Below, piece by piece: positions 1-6,765 of a DNA stretch of 12,403 nt (position 1 is its first letter; each line of letters begins with the position of its first letter). The notes beneath the pieces were generated by a model that did no database searches, was not told the DNA's origin, and saw only the letters and a program-made list of their open reading frames with translations. The DNA is taken from the NCBI GenBank assembly GCA_017861215.1, contig JAGFXN010000034.1, forward strand, positions 1 through 12,403. The letters run 5' to 3'. The position numbers and the translations under genes were made by a program. The DNA comes from Deltaproteobacteria bacterium. GTDB taxonomy: Bacteria > Desulfobacterota > Desulfuromonadia > Geobacterales > DSM-12255.

Positions 1-356
1 ACCTCGTTGACCATGGGCGCCGAGATCAGGAAGGAGAAGGTGACGCCGAGCGGGACCCCGGCGGTCACGAAGCCGATGAAGAGCGGCACCGCCGAGCAGG
101 AGCAGAAGGGGGTGACAATCCCCAGTAGCGCTGCCAGCACATTGCCGACATATTCCCGCTTGTGGGAGAGCATGCGCCTGGTCTTTTCGGGAGGAAAGGA
201 GGAGCGGATGATTGCTACGACGAAGATGATGGTGGTGAGCAGGAGGAAAATCTTGAGGGTGTCATAGATGAAGAAATTGAGCGCTTCGCCGCCACGGGAA
301 CCGGGGGCGAGGCCGGCAAGGGTGAAAACGAGGTAGTCCGCGGCTGCCTTCAGCAT
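1..356 (-). CDS. ArsP/DUF318-type permease, C-terminus cut by window edge
   Basis: This is a polytopic inner-membrane permease of the Pfam PF03773 type. The family includes ArsP, an exporter of trivalent organoarsenicals, but many members have no known substrate. Only about 118 N-terminal residues are in the window, and the gene continues past position 1. A first membrane segment lies near residues 30-47 (FLLLTTIIFVVAIIR). After a basic loop comes the family hallmark TPFCSCSAVPLFIGFV, followed by AGVPLGVTFSFLISAPMVNE. The CSCS cysteines are the probable metalloid contact. The start at 356 is supported by GGGAG five bases upstream. It overlaps the end of the DUF2703 gene by 7 bases (ATGCTGA), which suggests translational coupling. 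It is the last visible gene of the ars operon. Family assignment is firm from the motif. The substrate is inferred from context only. Confidence 0.85.
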   Translation of the reverse strand, partial: MLKAAADYLVFTLAGLAPGSRGGEALNFFIYDTLKIFLLLTTIIFVVAIIRSSFPPEKTRRMLSHKREYVGNVLAALLGIVTPFCSCSAVPLFIGFVTAGVPLGVTFSFLISAPMVNE

Positions 357-751
357 CGACACTCCCTTTTTTCGATCTGCAGCGCCGCATAGGCCGCCTG
401 CCGTATCAGTTCCTCAGGGATATCCTCATATGAGCGCCCTTCGTATTCGACCGTCCTGCAGGCAGTATCGGTGCCGGTAAGGCAGGAACAAGATTGACAG
501 TTGTTTTCTGCAGACGTCGCATTGCCCAGCAAATCTTCCAGCGGGATGCCGTTGAAGAGGACCATGTTGGACTGCGCCATACGATCTTCAGTGAGTGCTG
601 TTTCAACGAAGGTCACCGTCACTCCTTGTCCAGCCAGTTCATCGGTCAGTCCAGTAACAACCTCTCTGACTGCCGTGCCGGTGGCGGCGCAGCGGTCGCA
701 GGTTGCCCCCTCCTTTTCATAATGGCGCCATTCTATGGTGAGTTCACGCAT
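350..751 (-). CDS. Cysteine-rich DUF2703 domain protein of the ars operon
   Basis: This 133-residue protein matches, from memory, the DUF2703 family (PF10865), which has no established function. It opens with a strand (LTIEWRHY) followed by a CxxC (C18-C21, CDRC). Then come a helix, a second strand (VTVTFVETAL), the segment SNMVLFNGIPLEDLL, a cysteine cluster C85/C88/C90 plus C98, and a terminal C131/C133. The layout of strand, CxxC, helix, strand resembles a thioredoxin-like fold, so a thiol redox or metalloid-binding role is plausible but inferred. There is no signal peptide or membrane segment, so it should be cytoplasmic. GGAGG lies six bases before the ATG. The gene sits 26 bases after acr3 and overlaps the permease start by 7 bases, making it a likely partner of that permease. 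Confidence 0.8.
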   Translation of the reverse strand: MRELTIEWRHYEKEGATCDRCAATGTAVREVVTGLTDELAGQGVTVTFVETALTEDRMAQSNMVLFNGIPLEDLLGNATSAENNCQSCSCLTGTDTACRTVEYEGRSYEDIPEELIRQAAYAALQIEKRECRC

Positions 752-777
752 TTGCAGCCTCCTACCAGCGCTACACT

Positions 778-1817
<1,040 letters not shown>

Positions 1818-1821
<4 letters not shown>

Positions 1822-2237
1822 GCTTGTTCTCCTGAAAGGTATTCGGTCAGCTTCTGGCGGAGTTCGTCCCGCACTCTCCGGAACTCCGGCAGGACTTGGG
1901 CGTCGCTTCCGGACAAGCGCGAGGGGTCGCTAAAGCCGATATGCACTCGCCGCACGCCGCCGATAAAGAGCGGGCACTGCTCGTTGGCGTCGCCGCAGAG
2001 GCTGATGACATAGTCGAACGGTTGGCCTTCAAACTCGGTAAGGACTTTGGATGAGTGGTGCGAGATGTCTATGCCAAGTTCGGCCAGTACCCGGATGGCC
2101 AGCGGATTGACCCTGGTCGCCTCGGTGCCGGCGGAAAGGGCCTGGAACTGATCGCCGAGATAGTGGTTGACCAGCCCCTCGGCCATCTGGGAGCGGCAGG
2201 AATTGTGGGTGCAGAGGAAGAGAACGCGCTTTTTCAT
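1818..2237 (-). CDS. arsC: Thioredoxin-coupled arsenate reductase (LMW-PTPase fold)
   Basis: This cytoplasmic enzyme of 139 residues reduces arsenate to arsenite using thioredoxin. It has the low-molecular-weight phosphatase P-loop CTHNSCRS (C9-X5-R15), the resolving pair C81 and C88 in SLCGDANEQCP, and a DP motif at D104-P105 (FSDPSRLSG). This triple-cysteine arrangement matches the Staphylococcus pI258 type (C10, C82, C89) rather than the glutaredoxin-linked ArsC. The start must be at 2237: the catalytic cysteine is residue 9, and the frame upstream meets a stop with no start codon between. No ribosome-binding site precedes the ATG. Instead a TATACT -10 box ends six bases before it, which predicts a leaderless message. 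It is 46 bases after arsR and overlaps acr3 by 4 bases. Confidence 0.95.
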
Positions 2238-2243
2238 GGGGTC

Positions 2244-2271
2244 AGTATATCCGCTTTTGCGGATATATCAA
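2244..2271 (-). promoter_or_regulatory. Sigma70-like promoter of arsC-acr3, overlapping operator
   Basis: On the minus strand TTGATA (2271-2266) is followed by a 16-base spacer and TATACT (2249-2244). The spacer and -10 box overlap a perfect palindrome. Only six bases separate the -10 box from the arsC ATG, so transcription should start at or next to the A of the start codon. This internal promoter lies between arsR and arsC and would let arsC-acr3-DUF2703-permease be expressed apart from arsR. Confidence 0.65.
2246..2267. repeat. 9-bp palindrome, probable ArsR operator
   Basis: TATATCCGC and GCGGATATA form perfect 9-base arms around four bases. The palindrome lies between the -35 and -10 boxes of the arsC promoter and overlaps the -10 box, a classic repressor position. 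The sequence ATCCGCAA from one half-site recurs at the arsR start (2641-2634 on the minus strand), directly after its -10 box. That suggests ArsR binds at both promoters. There is no T-run after it in either direction, so a terminator role is unlikely. Confidence 0.6.
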
Positions 2272-2283
2272 GTCACAATCAGG

Positions 2284-2634
2284 TTACGGGCAAACGGGAT
2301 TGTTTTTGGTTTTCTGGAAGGCTGCCAGCGAACTGCGGTCTGAAGCAGCTTCGGGAAGGTCAGCGGCGTGCTTTTTGAGGAGCTGGAGCAGCTCCTGACA
2401 GATACTACAACTTTCCCGGCTGAGGGTGTAGTGCTTCCAGACCCCCTGGCGGCGGATGTCAACCCAGCAGCTGCGCTTGAGGTAGGCCAGGTGGCGCGAC
2501 ACGGTGGACTGGGGGAGCCTGAGCACCGCCATCAGGTCGCAGACACACAATTCCCCTTCGGCCTGCAGCAGCAGGATGATACGGAGGCGGATCGGATCAG
2601 AAAGAGCTTTAATGGTTTGGGCGAGATGTTTCAT
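2284..2634 (-). CDS. arsR: ArsR/SmtB-family As(III)-responsive repressor
   Basis: This winged-helix repressor of 116 residues should release DNA when As(III) binds. It contains ALSDPIRLRIILLL, the As(III) site ELCVCDL with C30 and C32 (the classic CVCD motif of E. coli-type ArsR), the recognition helix in LPQSTVSRHLAYLKRS, and the wing VDIRRQGVWKHYTL. Extra cysteines occur at C56 (RSCW, where relatives usually have a small residue), C76/C79 (SCSIC) and C115. The frame is open upstream to about 2844, but the domain begins at the ATG at 2634. A near-consensus promoter sits immediately before that codon, so longer starts would lie upstream of the transcript. No Shine-Dalgarno is visible, which fits a leaderless message. 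It is the first gene of the ars operon. Confidence 0.9.
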   Translation of the reverse strand: MKHLAQTIKALSDPIRLRIILLLQAEGELCVCDLMAVLRLPQSTVSRHLAYLKRSCWVDIRRQGVWKHYTLSRESCSICQELLQLLKKHAADLPEAASDRSSLAAFQKTKNNPVCP

Positions 2635-2641
2635 TGCGGAT

Positions 2642-2670
2642 GTTATAAAACAGTTGCCCGGTGTGGTCAA
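2642..2670 (-). promoter_or_regulatory. Sigma70-like arsR promoter
   Basis: Minus-strand TTGACC (2670-2665), a 17-base spacer, and TATAAC (2647-2642). Seven bases (ATCCGCA) separate the -10 box from the ATG of arsR, so the predicted transcription start coincides with the start codon. The ATCCGCAA sequence shared with the arsC-promoter palindrome begins directly after the -10 box. Confidence 0.7.
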
Positions 2671-2734
2671 GAAAACAGGACTTTTGCATCTTATTGCCAT
2701 AAAGCCGAATGAAAAAATAGTGCATGACGCAGTG

Positions 2735-2754
2735 AAGGCACGGTCAAGGCACGG
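2735..2754. repeat. Two 9-bp direct repeats, 11-bp period
   Basis: AAGGCACGG occurs at 2735-2743 and 2746-2754, about one helical turn apart, in the region between the diverging arsR and small secreted protein genes. It could be a tandem regulator half-site or a chance duplication. Confidence 0.35.
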
Positions 2755-2824
2755 CAGTAATATACGTCTGCTGGGTAATTGTTGGTTCAAAATGAGATAT
2801 TCGAGAATAATTTCTTTTCCCTGA

Positions 2825-2830
2825 TATACT
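2825..2830 (+). promoter_or_regulatory. Possible -10 box for the small secreted protein gene
   Basis: TATACT at 2825-2830 lies 31 bases before the ATG at 2862 and leaves room for a normal leader with its ribosome site. No good -35 match is found at 16-18 bases upstream, so the promoter is only partly supported. Confidence 0.35.
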
Positions 2831-2861
2831 TGAAACCAATTCAACCTAGGGAGGGATTGCC

Positions 2862-3224
2862 ATGTTTCGCAAGTTGATAGTTATCCTCTGTCTTGTTTCA
2901 TTTACCCCTGCTGCCGTTACCGCTCAAGTACTGTCGGCGGTTACGGCACCGCCGGTCTCCGCCGGATCGGCAACCGAAAGATCCGCGCAACCGTCACGTG
3001 ATTTGAATCTGTCGCTCCCTGCCGAGACATCAACAGCTATACTGCTGGCCGCCGCGGAAACACAACAAGGGACAGCGCTGGCCGCTGCACCGGAGCAGAA
3101 ATGCGTGTCACGAAGTTCTCACAGCTGGGATAATTTCTTTGAAGTGCATTTTGGTGGTTACCGGTGGGCCTGGTGGGCAGGTGCAGCTGCTATTCTGGTT
3201 GCGATACATGCTGGCGCTGATTGA
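2862..3224 (+). CDS. Small exported, C-terminally anchored protein of unknown function
   Basis: I do not recognise a family for this 120-residue protein. It starts with a clear signal peptide: basic n-region MFRK, hydrophobic LIVILCLVSF, and a probable cleavage site after VTA at residue 21. The middle, about residues 22-80, is rich in Ala, Ser, Thr, Pro and Gln and looks disordered. A single cysteine (C81) is followed by a short aromatic segment (SWDNFFEVHFGGYRWAWW) and then a hydrophobic stretch AGAAAILVAIHAG, at roughly 105-118, which could be a membrane anchor. GGGAGG ahead of the ATG supports the start. It diverges from arsR across 227 bases and converges with the response regulator downstream. 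Nothing in it ties it to arsenic. I am confident it is coding, not of its role. Confidence 0.7.
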   Translation: MFRKLIVILCLVSFTPAAVTAQVLSAVTAPPVSAGSATERSAQPSRDLNLSLPAETSTAILLAAAETQQGTALAAAPEQKCVSRSSHSWDNFFEVHFGGYRWAWWAGAAAILVAIHAGAD

Positions 3225-3302
3225 ACTCTGACTGACGATTCCTGGAAACAGTCATGGAGCTAATCACGCACTAGGGCCCAAGCCAGGTGAAAGATTCAAG
3301 GC

Positions 3303-4001
3303 TTAACGCTGCGCATCATCGGTGTGGACGGATTCCAGGAATCTGTCGAGGCTGGTTTTTGCCTCTTTGGCCATCAGTGAAAATTTTATCCCGAAGCCCG
3401 TAGAGCTTTTACTTTCCATTCTGTTTTCCCAGACGATCCTGCCGGGACAAACGATGATTGCCTCATCGGGAAGGGAAAAGGAAATTTGGACAATGCTGCC
3501 CGGAATTGGAGAATAGTCAGTAACGACAAAAGCACCGCCACTGCCCAAGTTGCTTAGATGACCCGATACCATTTCATCCTGGCAACGCACACTGCAATCA
3601 ATCTTCGCAGACACGCGTTTTACTCGACGGTCGATACTTGGCATGAACATGCGGGCAACGTTCAGAAAAACATCTCTGTCCAGTGGTTTTGTCAGTAAAT
3701 AGTCGCAACCTGCCAAATAGCAGGTCTTCTTGCTTTCATCATTGCCCATTGCTGTAATCAGAACTACAGGTGTATTGAGGAGCGAGGCATCATCTTTGAT
3801 TGCCCGACAGGCTGTTGCCCCATCCATATACTGCATCTGCATATCCATAAAGACGAGATCCGGCCGCCTGGTTTTTACGATATTCAGGGCCTCCAATCCA
3901 TCTTTGGCGGTTAGAATATCCAACGTGTTGAATTTTAGAAAGTCTTTCTCTATTTCAATGTGCATTCGCACGTCATCGACAAGCAATATTGACTTGTTCA
4001 T
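3303..4001 (-). CDS. Response regulator with receiver and PilZ domains
   Basis: This 232-residue cytoplasmic protein has a CheY-like receiver domain (about residues 4-120) followed by a PilZ domain (about 124-225), which normally binds cyclic di-GMP. The receiver keeps the acidic pair D9-D10, the phospho-acceptor D53 in LVFMDMQM, T83 in LITA, and K105 in TKP. The PilZ part keeps RRVKR (125-129, the RxxxR motif) and LSNLGSGG (149-156, the D/NxSxxG motif). So it should couple phosphorylation to cyclic di-GMP sensing, perhaps in motility or attachment. No histidine kinase is adjacent. The start at 4001 is chosen because the receiver begins immediately after it. An alternative ATG at 4016 has GGGGG upstream and would add five residues. 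The gene converges with the small secreted protein gene. Confidence 0.85.
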   Translation of the reverse strand: MNKSILLVDDVRMHIEIEKDFLKFNTLDILTAKDGLEALNIVKTRRPDLVFMDMQMQYMDGATACRAIKDDASLLNTPVVLITAMGNDESKKTCYLAGCDYLLTKPLDRDVFLNVARMFMPSIDRRVKRVSAKIDCSVRCQDEMVSGHLSNLGSGGAFVVTDYSPIPGSIVQISFSLPDEAIIVCPGRIVWENRMESKSSTGFGIKFSLMAKEAKTSLDRFLESVHTDDAQR

Positions 4002-4147
4002 GTCTACCTGACCCATTGAAGCCCCCGGATGACAACAGCTTTCATTTACTGTTATGAAATATAATACCAACAAGTATATAACAAAAAAATCTATTGAACA
4101 GTTGATGCCAAATAAGTTTGTAAATAGTAGTATATGCCGGTGATTTT

Positions 4148-4405
4148 TTGATTTTTCAGTATCATGTGAATATCAACCAGCGATATCAGGTGGGAAATGG
4201 TCGGTGCACCACTCACGAAAGAAGAGACCTTTTGGAGGTGTGCTGGGATTACATCGAAGGGCTGGAAGAGGATTTCTGGAATAGCCTGGAGTATATGGGC
4301 AAAGATTTTGTCGAACCGAAAGCAGAGAAGACGCTGCACGCAATCGAGCATCACCACCCTGCAAGCCTGTTGACCCCTGCCGCTTTCACTCGTCAAGCCG
4401 CATGA
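4148..4405 (+). CDS. Doubtful small reading frame or gene remnant
   Basis: An open frame of up to 85 residues begins at a TTG, with in-frame GTG at 4166. No ribosome site precedes either codon. The middle reads like real protein, rich in Glu, Trp, Phe and Tyr (DLLEVCWDYIEGLEEDFWNS, then EYMGKDFVEPKAEKTLHAIE), with a fairly G/C-rich third codon position. The upstream 75 bases are AT-rich and look non-coding. I recognise no family. It may be a small orphan protein or the tail of a gene whose start has been lost. The opposite strand also has an open frame, but its composition looks less like protein. Confidence 0.25.
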   Translation: MIFQYHVNINQRYQVGNGRCTTHERRDLLEVCWDYIEGLEEDFWNSLEYMGKDFVEPKAEKTLHAIEHHHPASLLTPAAFTRQAA

Positions 4406-4467
4406 AACAGAAAACCCCGAACCATCTTAAATACATTCTTAGTGAAAGTTTTAGTGACAGTCGGGGC

Positions 4468-4495
4468 AAAAGAAAAGGAATCCCGAAGGATTCCT
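4468..4495 (-). terminator. Rho-independent terminator of tRNA-Gly
   Basis: On the minus strand an 8-bp stem AGGAATCC/GGATTCCT (4495-4488 with 4483-4476) closes a TTCG loop and is followed by TTTCTTTT. It starts 10 bases after the tRNA-Gly CCA end, in the correct orientation to end that transcript. Confidence 0.8.
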
Positions 4496-4505
4496 AGTAG
4501 TTAAT

Positions 4506-4580
4506 TGGAGCGGGAAACGGGATTCGAACCCGCGACTTCGACCTTGGCAAGGTCGCACTCTACCACTGAGTTATTCCCGC
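4506..4580 (-). tRNA. tRNA-Gly (anticodon GCC)
   Basis: A full cloverleaf of 75 bases can be folded by eye. The acceptor stem pairs GCGGGAA with TTCCCGC, followed by T and an encoded CCA. The D-arm contains CTCAGTGGTAGAG. The anticodon stem CGACC/GGTCG holds loop TTGCCAA, with anticodon GCC at 4548-4546. The T-arm contains GGTTCGAATCC. It is a monocistronic gene with its own probable promoter and terminator, divergent from tig. Confidence 0.97.
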
Positions 4581-4588
4581 TCAATGAG

Positions 4589-4615
4589 TCCTGTTTTTTA
4601 TCAGGATTTTTTTTT
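4589..4615 (+). terminator. Possible plus-strand terminator
   Basis: TCCTG (4589-4593) and CAGGA (4602-4606) can pair around an 8-base loop, followed by nine T (4607-4615). The stem is short and AT-rich in its loop, so strength is uncertain. It would stop plus-strand transcription before tig. It lies inside the probable tRNA-Gly promoter. Confidence 0.4.
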
Positions 4616-4623
4616 GCAGTCAA
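4595..4623 (-). promoter_or_regulatory. Probable tRNA-Gly promoter
   Basis: Minus-strand TTGACT (4623-4618), a 17-base spacer, and TAAAAA (4600-4595), ending 14 bases before the mature tRNA 5' end. The -35 match is good and the -10 match is moderate. The rest of the gap between this promoter and tig (4624-4794) is AT-rich and shows nothing else I can support. Confidence 0.4.
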
Positions 4624-4794
4624 TAGCTAATATTGATAAAAAAAATAATTTATTTCCAATGCAAATCTAGGCTGTTTGTTGCCAGCTCCGGACACCCTGC
4701 CTGTTTCCTGCAAGACTCTTGAGGATACCTTGATTTAATTGACGAACTGTGATAAAAAATCTTTTTTGCATTATCTTAAAATAGCCGGGAAGCG

Positions 4795-4800
4795 TATACT
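4795..4800 (+). promoter_or_regulatory. tig: Probable -10 box of the tig-clpPX-lon operon
   Basis: TATACT at 4795-4800, preceded by GCG, lies 24 bases before the tig ATG. It leaves a short leader that contains GAGGGG. The -35 region (TATCTT around 4772) is weak, so a sigma factor other than sigma70, or an activator, is possible. I could not make out a convincing sigma32 heat-shock consensus. Confidence 0.4.
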
Positions 4801-4824
4801 AAAAAACTGAAAGAGGGGTTAGGG

Positions 4825-6147
4825 ATGCAGGTTAATGTTGAGCATTTGAGCAGCATCAAGAAGAAGATCAATTTTGAAATTCCGGCCGAACGTGTACTGG
4901 CCGAGACGCAAAAGGCTTTTGCTGAGATCCGCAAGCGTGCGGTTATCCCCGGGTTCAGGAAAGGGAAGGCACCGGAAGGGATTATCCGCAAGTCATATCA
5001 GGGGCAGGTTGAAAGTGATGTCATTAAAAATCTCTTTAATGACCATTATTTCAATTACATTCAGGAAAACAAAATCTTTCCGGTGGCTCATCCTGTCATC
5101 GATGCGGACGATCTTGTCGAGGGGGCACCATTCAAATTCTCTGCCACCATTGAAGTGTATCCTCAGGTAGTAGTCAATGAATACGAAGGCTTTGCGGTGA
5201 CCAAGGAGAAGTTTGTCGCCGATGACCAGGCTGTTGAGGCACGGATTCAGCAACTGCGCGACAATATGTCCCAGCTGCAGCCAGTGTCCGAAGAACGTCC
5301 TGCGGCAGCCGGTGATCATGTCGTCATCGATTTTGAAGGATTTGTCGACGGGAAAGCTCTTGAAGGTGGTGATGCCACCGATCATCTGCTTGAACTCGGC
5401 AGCAACTCCTTTATCCCCGGCTTTGAAGAGCAGGTAATCGGGATGAACATCGGTGAGCAGAAGAGGATCACCCTGACATTCCCCACGGAATATCATAGCA
5501 CTGAGCTTGCCGGCAAAGAAGTTGAGTTTGCCGTGACGCTGAAAGAGATCAAAGTCAAACAGGTCCCTGAACTTGACGATGCCTTTGCCCGGGAGTGTGG
5601 TGACTTCGAGACGTTTGCCGATTTGAAGGCAAAGGTTGCCGAGACCATTGAAAAGCAGGAAATGGATAGAATCGAAAGAGATTTCAAGGATGCCCTGGTA
5701 AAGCAACTCATTGAGAAAAACGATTTTGAGCTTCCTGAAGTAATGATAGAGCGGCAGCTTGCTTCGATGCTTGAAAATACCAAGCAGCGCCTGCAGTATC
5801 AGAGAATGACTCTGGAAATGATGGGACTGGATGAGCAGAAATATATGGACCAGTTCAGGCCGGTTGCCGCCAGCCAGGTCAAGGGGGCGCTTCTGCTCCA
5901 TGATCTTGCTGAAAAAACCGGTTTAACGGTAACTGACAGTGATATCGAGGCGCGCCTGCAGAAAATTTCTGCTGAAAGCGGCCAGGATTATGCCCGGATC
6001 AGCAAGTACTATCTGCAGAATGCCGATGCCAAGCAGGGTCTTGAGGAGCAGATCAGGGAGGAGAAGGTGCTTGATCTCATTGCTGCTAAGGCAGTAGTTG
6101 TCGAAAAGGTAAAAAAAGAGATTCTGGAGAGCAGTAACGCCGCATAA
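4825..6147 (+). CDS. tig: Trigger factor, ribosome-associated chaperone and prolyl isomerase
   Basis: This 440-residue protein binds nascent chains at the ribosome exit tunnel and assists folding. Its length is typical. The N-terminal ribosome-binding domain carries the signature GFRKGKAP (43-50), whose FRK contacts ribosomal protein L23. The FKBP-like isomerase domain spans about residues 155-245 (GDHVVIDFEGFVDGKALEGG, then FIPGFEEQVIGMNIGEQKRI). The helical C-terminal domain, rich in Glu, Lys and Gln, forms the substrate cradle. GAGGGG six bases upstream supports the start. It is the first gene of a run with clpP (21 bases downstream), clpX and lon, an arrangement common in proteobacteria that links folding and degradation. 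No broken or missing part is seen. Confidence 0.97.
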   Translation: MQVNVEHLSSIKKKINFEIPAERVLAETQKAFAEIRKRAVIPGFRKGKAPEGIIRKSYQGQVESDVIKNLFNDHYFNYIQENKIFPVAHPVIDADDLVEGAPFKFSATIEVYPQVVVNEYEGFAVTKEKFVADDQAVEARIQQLRDNMSQLQPVSEERPAAAGDHVVIDFEGFVDGKALEGGDATDHLLELGSNSFIPGFEEQVIGMNIGEQKRITLTFPTEYHSTELAGKEVEFAVTLKEIKVKQVPELDDAFARECGDFETFADLKAKVAETIEKQEMDRIERDFKDALVKQLIEKNDFELPEVMIERQLASMLENTKQRLQYQRMTLEMMGLDEQKYMDQFRPVAASQVKGALLLHDLAEKTGLTVTDSDIEARLQKISAESGQDYARISKYYLQNADAKQGLEEQIREEKVLDLIAAKAVVVEKVKKEILESSNAA

Positions 6148-6168
6148 ATTCAGGATCAAGAGGTTTAT

Positions 6169-6765
6169 ATGCTGATTCCAATGGTTGTTGAACAGAGCGG
6201 TCGGGGAGAGAGGTCATTTGACATCTATTCAAGACTGCTGAAGGAGCGAATTATCTTTTTGGGCGGGCCGATCGACGATCAGCTTTCCAATCTGATAATT
6301 GCCCAGTTGCTTTTTCTCGAATCTGAAGATCCTGACAAGGATATTCATCTCTACATAAACTCACCGGGCGGGGTTGTTACCTCGGGCATGGCAATCTATG
6401 ACACCATGCAGTACATCCGCCCGAATGTTTCTACGATCTGTGTCGGGCAGGCTGCCTCCATGGGGGCGATTCTGCTTGCCGGCGGCGAAAAGGGGAAGCG
6501 CTTCTCGCTGACGCATTCCCGCATCATGATTCACCAGCCTCTCGGCGGTTTTGAGGGCCAGGCAACTGATATCAGTATCCATGCACAGGAAATATTGCGG
6601 ATGAAGAAAAAGCTGAACGAGATCCTCGCGTTTCACAGCGGACAGCCATTCGAAAAGGTTGAGGCCGATACTGACCGGGATTACTTCATGTCAGGTGCAG
6701 ATGCCTGCGCGTACGGACTCATCGACTCAGTGCTGCAGCGTAATCCGGCAGGAGGGCATTCATGA
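6169..6765 (+). CDS. clpP: ATP-dependent Clp protease proteolytic subunit
   Basis: This 198-residue serine peptidase assembles into a two-ring tetradecamer, and in complex with ClpX it degrades tagged or misfolded proteins. The catalytic triad is complete: S97 in GQAASMGAILLAGG, H122 in RIMIHQPLGG, and D171 in DTDRDYFMS. The N-terminal part has YSRLLKERIIFLGGPIDD and the oxyanion-forming INSPGG. The length is normal and a short propeptide may be removed. AAGAGGT lies before the ATG. Its stop overlaps the clpX start as ATGA, so ClpP and ClpX should be translationally coupled. Confidence 0.97.
   Translation: MLIPMVVEQSGRGERSFDIYSRLLKERIIFLGGPIDDQLSNLIIAQLLFLESEDPDKDIHLYINSPGGVVTSGMAIYDTMQYIRPNVSTICVGQAASMGAILLAGGEKGKRFSLTHSRIMIHQPLGGFEGQATDISIHAQEILRMKKKLNEILAFHSGQPFEKVEADTDRDYFMSGADACAYGLIDSVLQRNPAGGHS

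Noticed and set aside
2246..2267. Palindrome between arsR and arsC as a transcription terminator
   Set aside because: No T-run follows on either strand, and the palindrome fits between -35 and -10 boxes. An operator is the better reading.
4993..5901. Open frame of about 302 codons on the minus strand opposite tig
   Set aside because: The plus strand encodes a full, motif-complete trigger factor. The antisense translation has no recognisable domain and arises from codon bias.
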